A DNA stretch of 64,000 bases from Stentor roeselii (taxonomy: Eukaryota > Ciliophora > Heterotrichea > Heterotrichida > Stentoridae): the NCBI GenBank assembly GCA_006503475.1, contig RSEH01000197.1, positions 1 through 64,000 of the forward strand. Reading direction: 5' to 3'. The position numbers were made by a program, and so were the translations under genes. Below, piece by piece: positions 48,107 to 56,183 of the stretch (the first letter of the stretch is position 1; each line of letters opens with the position of its first letter). A model generated the notes under the pieces. The model saw only the letters and a list, made by a program, of their open reading frames with translations, ran no database searches and had not been told where the DNA came from.

Positions 48107-50249
48107 CAAAGTGATTTATTCAAAAAAAGTTTGGAAGAATCAAGCATTTGATTCGTTTTTTCAAGATCTCTGAATAGTTTTTTTGTGTTTTCAACTGTTT
48201 CACAGACAGAGCGGGCAAGTCCTTCAAGAGACCTTCTAAATAGTTTTTACTCGTTTTTAGCTTCTCGGCTTTGCTTTAGCTCTTCTTTGCCGACTACCAT
48301 TCTGATTTTTTTACCTCCTAAAGATGCAAGGGTCTTAGAGAAGTAGTTTTTTCCTTTGTCTTCTGCTAGAGCTGCTGGACTGCGGCCTTTGTAGTCGAGT
48401 GGGTTGGCATCGCCTCCTAGTTTTATGAGAAGTTCAGCCATGAGAAAGTCTCCATGTTTTGCAGCGTAGTGTAAAGGTGTTCTTTTTTTATAGTCAGTCC
48501 AGTTAATAGAAAGTCCCATTTCTACCAGTCTAGCCACTCTTCTCGATTTTCCATCTCTAACCGCATAGTGAATTGCATTTGCTCCTCTAATTACCCTTAC
48601 TTATTGTCAACTGAATCAAGCCTTCCCCCAGAGAGCATCAGCAGGTCAGCGATTTCAAAATTATCATAATTACAAGCCACTAAAAACGCATTAAGTCCTT
48701 TACTCTGCTTAATCCTTACATTTCGGACATCGATTCCAGGGTTTTTGGAGACAAGTAGTCTCGTCAAGTTCAAGTTTCCAGTTCGAGCAGCAAACATTAG
48801 AAGGCTTTCATCTAGTTTTGAGTCAACTGCATTGATTTTCAGGCCTTCTTTTATGAGTTTTTTTATGTAAGATAAGGCAAAAGTAGGTCTTTGCGCCATT
48901 ATCATTGTGATGTCAATTTCGCAGTCTTCAATACGATTTTTTAACTTTTTTGTGCTGAGTCTTACGAGTTTGGCTTTTAGATCATTTTCTTTCTCAAGGG
49001 TGTTTAAGTCGTTAGAAAACTTCAAAAAGACTTCTTTTTTGTTTTTTATCATCATTTTTTCTAGTTCCTTCTGAGTTTTATGCAAAATTTCAGTCCTATC
49101 AAGTAAAACCATGAGTTGTTTGACAAGTTTACAATCAAACATTTTATCACAAAGCAAATGAAACAACTTATTAAGCTGAGGACCTCTAGCAAGTGCAAAG
49201 TCTTTTTTCTTCAACTTGACAATCGGATAATTTTTACTCAGATTTTTAGTTTCTTCAAATGCCCTGATAAAAACCTCATTTTCATCAAGTGCATTATAAC
49301 TAAAATCAATTTTTTTAAAGTTTTTTCCATTCGAGTTTTCTCTTAAAATCGCCGAGTTTAGCACTTCCCATGCGCCTCGACTTGTGATTTTATTCAACGA
49401 AAAGTTGAGAGTATGAAGGTTTCCTGCGCTATTTGCAAGAAAACCAGAAAATTCCTTCAACCCTTCATCATTAAAAAAATTTCCTTCCAAGTCAACCATT
49501 TCAATCTGCGGGTTCATTTCAAGGATTTTTGACAAGACAGGAATAAAAGAATTCTCCAAGTTCATATATTCAAGATTCAAACTCACAGCAGGGCTCCCTG
49601 AAAATAAAATCTTCAACAAATGCAGAAGTCGACAGGAAAGAATCGAGCAAAGGTCAAGTTTCTCTAAAATTTCTGACTTTTCATTTAAAATAATGCTGAT
49701 ATGTCGGTCTTTTGCCTCCAGTTCTCTTGAAAGATTTTCAATTTTTTTCTTACTGTTCGAGTTAAACCTATCGAAATCCTTTAAACGTTTTTCAAGAATT
49801 GAGATTTCTTCTGTTAAAGTCTCGATTTTGCTGTTTAGTCTCGATTTCATCTCTGAGTACTTCCCTTTCCAATGCGAGTTCGGAAGACACTCTTCGCGCT
49901 GAGTGGATTTTACGTAACCTTCGAAATTTTCACGTTCTTTTGCGAGGATTTTAGAGGTTTGCTCGAATTTTAAAGAAATGTGATGCTTTTCTTTGAGAAG
50001 GTTCTGGATTTTTAAAGATTTTTCTTTTATGGTTTCTTCGAGACTGGATGATTTTTACTGTTTTACAAGGATTGAACATTTTTCGTGGTTTGAATAGGTT
50101 TTAGTGTGGTCTGGAAGCTCGTTGGTCTTTTTTCGGGTTGGAAGGTCGTCTTGCGATAGGTTCTGATTAAAAGGTACTAGAAACGGTTTTCCTATTGTGA
50201 AGCTTGTGAGACTTCTGGAATTTTTCTTCCTAAGAGTGGTAAAACTCAT
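48103..50249 (-). CDS. LRR-coiled-coil-ankyrin protein, four exons, with candidate 14-nt intron
   Basis: Exons are 50059-50249, 48601-50043, 48251-48586 and 48103-48235. The introns are GTAAAAATCATCCAG (50044-50058), GTAAGGGTAATTAG (48587-48600, only 14 nt) and GTAAAAACTATTTAG (48236-48250). The exon lengths add up to 701 codons including the stop, so 700 residues. A charged coiled coil (about 60-190) precedes an LRR-like block and further helices. Ankyrin repeats follow from about 430; the second is cut by the 14-nt intron, whose removal gives DNKGANAIHYAVRDGK, a perfect repeat. A short helical tail ends FLNKSLC. It is probably a scaffold. The 3' end overlaps the convergent coiled-coil gene by 4 bp. 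Confidence 0.85.
48587..48600 (-). other. Candidate 14-nt intron
   Basis: The coding strand reads GTAAGGGTAATTAG. Removing these 14 nt joins an ankyrin repeat in frame (DNK then GANAIHYAV). Removing 16 nt, to the next AG, gives a stop after nine codons, and no 15-nt GT-AG option exists. It keeps the 3' motif (Y-A-N-N-Y-A-G) seen in the nine 15-nt introns, with the 5' part shorter by one base. A missing base in the assembly would turn it into a normal 15-nt intron. Confidence 0.6.
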
Positions 50250-50370
50250 TATTTGTATTAGATTTTGAAATTTCTGGTTTTTTGGAATGATTAGCCTCTA
50301 CTCAAATTTTATTAGAATTCATTATTAAGGATTGCATTCAATGAATCAAATCTGAAGTATTCTTTATAAT

Positions 50371-50805
50371 ATGAGTAATAAATCTGCTTTTAATTCAAGG
50401 GGAATCAGCAGTCCCCGAAGTCCTCAGAGTCGTGCTCCTGATATTAAAAAAGCTGTTCATATCAAAGTCCGACTTTCTGCCAAATCAGTTTCTGCTGATA
50501 GCTTAAAACATGTAAAAAGCAACCCTTTGGCTAATTTAAGTACTTACAACTCTCTTAGAATCCCGAATTTAGCTTCTTTAAGTGGAAAAAAGTTTTTAAT
50601 CAATAACCCTGCACCTGGTGATTTCATTGAACCGACACATGACATGATCATACCTTCTATCTTTGAATATGCAAGTTTTTCTAAGCACTTAACGAACATC
50701 TCTATTCATGTTGTGGACAAACCTCACCTTCGCAGGAGAAATACGACTGAAGGTAGGAAGGTCAAGGATTATTCTAAAGGACTTTGTGGTTATTTAAGAA
50801 ACTAG
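50371..50805 (+). CDS. Small basic protein, unknown
   Basis: The 144-residue protein has a Ser/Pro-rich basic N-terminus (GISSPRSPQSRAPDIKK). An ordered middle (SGKKFLINNPAPGDFIEPTH) and a basic end (LRRRNTTEGRKVKDYSKG) follow. No family is recognised. It is divergent from the ankyrin/LRR gene across 121 bp. Confidence 0.55.
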   Translation: MSNKSAFNSRGISSPRSPQSRAPDIKKAVHIKVRLSAKSVSADSLKHVKSNPLANLSTYNSLRIPNLASLSGKKFLINNPAPGDFIEPTHDMIIPSIFEYASFSKHLTNISIHVVDKPHLRRRNTTEGRKVKDYSKGLCGYLRN

Positions 50806-51557
50806 TTAAAATAGAGGTTTTACTGTTGATGAATTTTTAGGATTTTTTTTAGAGTTGGATTAGATTGGATTTTAAAGGGTTTGTTTTGTTGATGATACTA
50901 TTAAATTTAAAAATTTGAATAAGGTTGGGTTGTTGGAATAGATTTTTTTTTTTTATCTTTATTTGAAAAGTAGGCTGGTTGAAAGTTTTAAGGACTTTAA
51001 AATCTAATTGGGATTTTGGAATCTTGTTGGTGAGTTACAAGAGGATTCTTAGTAGGTGATTGGATAATTTTATGGTTTTATATTTTAAGATCTTGAGATA
51101 TTATAGTTTTAGAGAATTTTACCAATGGCGAATGATGCTGATGGATGATTACTCTAAAGCATTCCATGTATTAGAGTAAACCATTTATTCAAAAAGAAAC
51201 AATATTTAACTCATTTCTTTAAGTAAACGATAAAACAACCTAACTAAAAAATAAATATTTTAAACCTAAAGATTCCAATTCTCACCCCAGACTTTAAACC
51301 CTTCAATCAAAATTCAAAAACTCCATCAAATCGATTTCACATCACAATTTAAAAACCTCAAAAATCCTAAAAAAACTAAAACCCAAAATCTTCCCATTCC
51401 CCCTCCCAACCAAATCCATTTCACCAAAAAAAATCCAAAAATCCTTTCCTTTCTTCACTCCAATCTAAAATATGTCAGTTAAATTCAGTTTTTTCGGAAA
51501 AAACAGTAATTACTGGACAACCTTTAATAGCGTGAAAATTCCTAAAAACATTATAAA
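50806..51557. other. Intergenic region, no gene seen
   Basis: The left half is G/T-rich with almost no C, as in other 3' flanks, and the right half (from about 51170) is C/A-rich with almost no G, as in 5' leaders. The turn from one to the other is abrupt. A 30-codon upstream frame (51472-51564) overlaps the next start by 7 bases and is probably a non-coding leader frame. Confidence 0.55.
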
Positions 51558-52226
51558 ATGTTAAACTTCTCAAGCTTAAACTCAGGAAAAAACGAAGCCA
51601 GCGCCTCTCTACCCCGAGTTCAACTTTTAAACCCAGTCCTCGAGTACCAGATCTTCCAATACAACATGCAAACTTACCTTCAGTCCATCTCTTCAAACAG
51701 CCTTCGAAAACTGTCTTCTTTCGACCTTTTGAAGTCAGATGTTCCGAAAGAGAAGAAACAAGAAAAGGAAAAAGATCTTTCAATTGACTTTTCAAATCTT
51801 CATAAACAATTTGAATTAACTCTCAATACAAAATTTGAAAACCCTCTTTGCAAATGTAAATACTTTTCACTTAAGGTTTATTTGAGACCACTTCAGCAGT
51901 TTGTATTGCCAGCTAATGAAAAGGTTGAGTTGCAGGTCTTGGTTTATACTGAAGATGGAGCTTTGATTACGAAAAATATGAAAGGGAAGGATATTTTAAG
52001 GGGAAATTATATTCAGAGTTTGAGTTATTTCGCAATGGAAGGTATTCATATCGCTTATTTCAGAATACAGATCACAGAAGTCTCTAGTCATTTTATCGGA
52101 AAAACTGTAAATATTAAGATAAAACCGAAAACTACTGAATTTTTGGATAATCTTGGATGGAGAATCAAATCATTTTATGTTAGAAATGTTACTATCAAAG
52201 CGAAGGATAATAAAATCAAAATTTGA
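51558..52226 (+). CDS. Beta-rich protein, unknown
   Basis: The 222-residue protein has a basic-helical N-terminal 75 residues, then a beta-rich segment (about 85-215): FELTLNTKFENPLCKCKYFSL, QQFVLPANEKVELQVLVYTEDG and GIHIAYFRIQITEVSSHFIG. This resembles an Ig-like or C2-like sandwich, with two closely spaced Cys residues (CKC). No family is recognised. A strong C/A-rich leader precedes it. It ends with TGA. Confidence 0.6.
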   Translation: MLNFSSLNSGKNEASASLPRVQLLNPVLEYQIFQYNMQTYLQSISSNSLRKLSSFDLLKSDVPKEKKQEKEKDLSIDFSNLHKQFELTLNTKFENPLCKCKYFSLKVYLRPLQQFVLPANEKVELQVLVYTEDGALITKNMKGKDILRGNYIQSLSYFAMEGIHIAYFRIQITEVSSHFIGKTVNIKIKPKTTEFLDNLGWRIKSFYVRNVTIKAKDNKIKI

Positions 52227-52997
52227 GGTTAATAATAATTAGTTTAAATATTCTGATTTGAAAATATATATGGAATAATTATTTTAGGAAGATAGAATTT
52301 TTAAATTTTTCGGTTAAGATATTTTGGAATTTTTAAGTTAACTCAATATATTTGATAATGGAACATGCAAAATTCTAATTCCTTTATGATATATGATAAG
52401 ATTAGGTTTTGCGATTGTCAAAGGTTTATTTATTACTTAAACTAATAGATGGATAAATATATAAAGGATTTAATAAGAAATAATATTTCTTAACTTAATT
52501 GAAGTTATGACCTTCTTAGAGCAAAATTTATGTCTTAATAAAATTAGTTCATGATTATTTTGAAATTTAGTTTAATTAGAGTTTCCTTCATTTAAAAATA
52601 TTCAATTTGTTCTTTAAATGTCAAGAATAGAAGCCACACCTTGCTTTCATACTTATACAATAAACTATTTATAATACAATAAATCTATGTTTACTGCAAA
52701 ACTTCAAGCATAGAATATTTACAGAATAACAGATTTTCTTTTTTATCAGCTTTTTTAATCCACTTCTTTTGATATTTTTTGTGAAACTGTTACCATTTAT
52801 AAAAATGGACTCATCGATTTAAAATATCTAGACATAATTATTATAAAATTCTAAGTGAAAGTACATCAATACAAAATATCTTCTTAAACAAGGGCATCCT
52901 CATAAATTTTTAATACTAAAAGTTATAAAGAATATTTTACTTAAATAATTATCTAATTTTCAGAATCCCACTATAATAATTTTTTCTCATCTTATTT
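52227..52997. other. Intergenic region, very AT-rich
   Basis: Downstream flank of the preceding gene, with long A/T runs. I see no open frame. The composition changes sharply at about 52998, where the structured island begins. Confidence 0.5.
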
Positions 52998-53175
52998 GGT
53001 ATGGCTTGACTTCCAGGATGAATTTCTAGTCATCGTGCAGATGACTTTACGCCCTTATACTCTGGAGGCCCTTCCAGTAAAAATATACCGGAGGGCAACC
53101 CTCAGAGAAAGGACAAAGGAAGATTTAAAAGTTGAATCTTCCTCACCATTAATTACATTCTAACTCTAGCCAACC
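52998..53175 (+). ncRNA. Candidate structured ncRNA, family unknown
   Basis: An AT-poor island in very AT-rich flanks folds into a closed structure with four paired elements. A terminal helix joins 52998-53006 (GGTATGGCT) to 53168-53175 (AGCCAACC), with one bulge. A perfect 7-bp hairpin is 53028-53034/53040-53046 with loop GTGCA. A long arm pairs CTCT-GAG (53060-53067) with CTCAGAG (53101-53107), enclosing GCCC (53068-53071)/GGGC (53093-53096). A perfect 8-bp hairpin is 53118-53125/53135-53142. TTTT follows the closing helix. I could not match it to U1-U6, U3, 5S, SRP, RNase P or telomerase RNA. Strand is uncertain; an H/ACA-like reading (AGAGAA hinge, ACA near 53155) is an alternative. Confidence 0.5.
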
Positions 53176-53589
53176 TTTTCCAAATCAACTCAAAAAACCC
53201 CTAATCCCTTACAAAAGAAAGAAAATCCAAGCTCTCCCTTTACCGATTTGATGGCTAAGAATCCCTTTAAGAAGCTCATCATTCAAAACTTTTCCATAAA
53301 ACCCCTTGCCTAGCCTTAAGTCAAATTTCCAAGTCATTTCTTCAATCCTTACACCTTAGAATCCAGTCCAATTCAGTCATCACCAATTCATCCAAAGCCA
53401 AACATAAAAACCTCAAACATAAATCCGATTCAATCAATCCTCAACCCGATCACTAAAATCCACTTAAAACTCTCTAAGAACTTCTAAACTACGAAGTTAA
53501 TACTAACTTTCCGCACATCAGAACTATTCAATAAACCGATCAAAGATAAAGCATCTGAAGTATTCCAAATGAAACTAATTAACTAACCT
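53176..53589. other. Intergenic region, G-poor, no gene seen
   Basis: The plus strand is C/A-rich with few G, as in the 3' flank of the minus-strand Myb gene that follows. No open frame or repeat is seen. Confidence 0.5.
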
Positions 53590-53973
53590 TCAAAGCCTTC
53601 GAATATACTGATCTTCATTGAAAGCAAGAATAGTCTGATGATCTATCCAGATCCAGTCATCAAGACCAGCAGACTCAAGTGTTAAATTATTCATTGTCTT
53701 TTCCTGAGATACTTCAGGTTGTGAAAATCGAGAGTCTTTGATTCTTTCAAAAGAATCTAAAACTTTTGAGGAGAGAAACTCGTCATCTTCTTGATGTTTC
53801 TTCATTTCTTTCATCAGCCTATTATAAAATCTTACTCTCATCTTTTGGAAGTGGCTTCGGCATTGTCTGGGACTTCGGGTGCTGACAGCTCTTGCGACTT
53901 CTTTCCATTTTAATTTTGCTTTCATCGCCTGTATAAATTTGGCATGCTCTAAAGTACTCCATCTGCCTTTCAT
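53590..53973 (-). CDS. Small single-repeat Myb/SANT protein
   Basis: The 127-residue protein starts with one Myb/SANT repeat (about residues 3-52: RWSTLEHAKFIQAMKAKLKW...VARAVSTRSPRQCRSHFQKM). The Trp pattern fits telomere-repeat-type or GARP/SHAQKYF-like single Myb proteins (the end, QCRSHFQK, is very like the SHAQKYF box). An acidic, aromatic C-terminus (LDDWIWIDHQTI) may be an activation or partner-binding segment. It is likely a DNA-binding transcription factor. Confidence 0.8.
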   Translation of the reverse strand: MKGRWSTLEHAKFIQAMKAKLKWKEVARAVSTRSPRQCRSHFQKMRVRFYNRLMKEMKKHQEDDEFLSSKVLDSFERIKDSRFSQPEVSQEKTMNNLTLESAGLDDWIWIDHQTILAFNEDQYIRRL

Positions 53974-54653
53974 ATTAATCTGGACTTAGAATCTACAGCC
54001 ATTGAAGAATTACTTTCTAGAGAGGGTATTTGTAGTTTTAGTGGATTATTGGCCATTCGTTTGGAGAATTTTTGAAAATTTTTGGATTTTTATGATTTTT
54101 TGGGCTGATAATGAAGGATATTTGATCGGATTGTTTAAGCTAACTTCACGCTAGTTAAAAATAACTTCTTGGGAGGGATGTTTTGCTTGCAAAATTACTG
54201 TAAGACTTTTATCTTGACTGATAGTTGAACAATAAGACATAATATCAAAATTTTATAATTTGTTAAGTTTTAGTTTCTAGGATATTTCTTTTGAGATGAT
54301 GACTTGGCTCATAATTTTCAATGCTGATGAGTGGGTATTTAAAGTTTTCGAATTGATTTGAATCAAAATCTTAAAAAATTCGCACTATTATATATACTTT
54401 TTATATTTTCTATCAATTTTTCATAAAACCTATAAAGATTTTTATAATTCCATCCCGATTCAAACACTTTTGTGAAATAAAAATTCCTTGTTCCTGATTT
54501 TGAAAGCTTTCTAAAAAAAAAATCCTAATTCGAACCTTTTATCTAAAATTTTATAATATTTCAATTTTAGATTTGAAATCAAGAAGAGAATCAAAATATG
54601 ATGAAGTTTTCTTCTAATACCTCAAAGACTAGATGAATCATTTAAGCTAATTA
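53974..54653. other. Intergenic region, no gene seen
   Basis: AT-rich upstream flank of the Myb gene and downstream flank of the coiled-coil gene. It contains an A8 run (54511-54520) and mixed T runs, but no convincing open frame, RNA gene or repeat. Confidence 0.5.
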
Positions 54654-56132
54654 TTAATTTTCTGAATTACTAAAATTATCACTTGAAGGGTTCCGACTAT
54701 GTTGTACTGAAATATTATTCTTATCAAGTAAAGCTTTGTACTTCTGTATCTTCGCCGAGTAGATCACAATATTAGCTTCTAAATCAATAACTTTTTCATT
54801 AAGTTCAGTGCAGAGTGCTTCTAGTTTCAAACTTTTTTCATTACTTTCTTGCGAGTCACTATATGTCCTCAAGAGTTTTTCATAATCCTCATTTAATTTA
54901 TTGAAGTCATTTAATACTTTTTCATATTTCTCTAATGAAATTCCTTTTGTATTTAGTTTTGCTGTCTCTATTTCTTTAGACATGTTGTTTATAATCATTT
55001 CTTTCCTGTGCAAATCGCTTTGAAGTTCAAGTATTTTCAAGTCTTTAACTTTCCCTAATTCATCTAGTTTAGTAATCTCCTGGCGAAGATTTTCATTATT
55101 TTCATTATTTTTCATCATTTCTTTGATTTTTTTCTTCAAGTTACTGTATTTTTCTTGTAACTTATGCGATTTAGTTACTTTCACTCTCTTGTTCTTCATT
55201 TTTTTAATAAAAGAAAAGCTTTTTGAGAGTTTTTTCCTCAGTTCCTTGATTTTCGCCTTTTGCTCATCAATATTTTTCAAAGCAGAGATATTTTCTTTTT
55301 CCAGTTCATAATTGATTTCATTGAGAAGTTTATTTTCAGTATTCAATTCATTTACTTTTTTAAAAACCTTCTCATTTTTTCCTCTTAATTCTTCAATTTT
55401 CACTGAATAGATTTTGATTTTTTCATCATTTTCCTGAGTCCTTTTTTCAACAACACGATTTAACCTTCCAAGTTCTTTCTTAAGTTCCAGAATTTCAGTC
55501 ATTTTTTCCTTAATAACATTTTCGATTCTTTCCCTATCCTGATCTTGAACAGCTGTTGCCAAAGTTTTAACTTTTCTGATACGAAACTCGTTTTCCTTCA
55601 ATTTATTCAAAATTCTGCCAAATCTATCATCACTTTCAAATAAAAACTTTCTTATGCTCAGGTCTAAGAAACTTTTAAACTTCGCTAAAGAAAGAGAATC
55701 AGGAGTGTTTATCTCTTCTAATTTGTTTTTTAACCTCAAGTTCTCCATTTCTAGGATTTTTCTGCTGTTTTTTTCGTTTTCTAAGGTCTTTCGGAGCAGG
55801 TCGCTCTTTGGCATGTCTGGCCCTGATTTTTTTAGCTCGAGGATTTCTTCTGTTTTTTCCAATAAAAGCTTTTCGAGGTTTGTGATTTCTTTTCGACTTG
55901 CCCAAAGTTCTTCTTTTAAGATGTTTGGGTCTGAGTGCTGCTGGTAGTCTTTAAGAGCTTTGTAGAAACGGGCTGAATTGCCGAAGATCTTTCCTTGGCT
56001 TGCGTCTTGAGATACTGAAGACGTGTATTCAGATGTTAAAAGCTGACTTGAAGTAAGTTCGGGTTTCATTTCAAACAATGAACTTGTATAAACAAATCGA
56101 GTGGGTTCCTTTAGCACTTTATCTCCACTCAT
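54654..56132 (-). CDS. Coiled-coil protein
   Basis: The 492-residue protein has an N-terminal Ser/Thr-rich region (about 1-70) and then almost unbroken coiled coil (about 75-475), with LysGlu-rich heptads. A short Ser/Asn tail ends it. No other domain is recognised. It is divergent from the 915-residue coiled-coil gene across 51 bp; both are probably cytoskeletal or basal-body scaffolds and may be co-expressed. Confidence 0.82.
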   Translation of the reverse strand: MSGDKVLKEPTRFVYTSSLFEMKPELTSSQLLTSEYTSSVSQDASQGKIFGNSARFYKALKDYQQHSDPNILKEELWASRKEITNLEKLLLEKTEEILELKKSGPDMPKSDLLRKTLENEKNSRKILEMENLRLKNKLEEINTPDSLSLAKFKSFLDLSIRKFLFESDDRFGRILNKLKENEFRIRKVKTLATAVQDQDRERIENVIKEKMTEILELKKELGRLNRVVEKRTQENDEKIKIYSVKIEELRGKNEKVFKKVNELNTENKLLNEINYELEKENISALKNIDEQKAKIKELRKKLSKSFSFIKKMKNKRVKVTKSHKLQEKYSNLKKKIKEMMKNNENNENLRQEITKLDELGKVKDLKILELQSDLHRKEMIINNMSKEIETAKLNTKGISLEKYEKVLNDFNKLNEDYEKLLRTYSDSQESNEKSLKLEALCTELNEKVIDLEANIVIYSAKIQKYKALLDKNNISVQHSRNPSSDNFSNSEN

Positions 56133-56183
56133 ATTACCTATTTATTCCACCTCTTAATCCAAATTCTTATATTTAAATAATTT

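Noticed and set aside
48585-48600. 16-nt intron option in the ankyrin/LRR gene
   Set aside because: Splicing to the next AG gives a stop after nine codons and breaks the ankyrin repeat.
51472-51564. Thirty-codon frame before the beta-rich gene
   Set aside because: Too short, no recognisable sequence, lies in a C/A-rich leader and overlaps the main start by 7 bases; it is at best an upstream frame.
52998-53175. Identity of the structured island with a known snRNA, U3, 5S, SRP or telomerase RNA
   Set aside because: No diagnostic box of these families (Sm site, U3 box A, template with telomere repeat) was seen; only the fold is supported.
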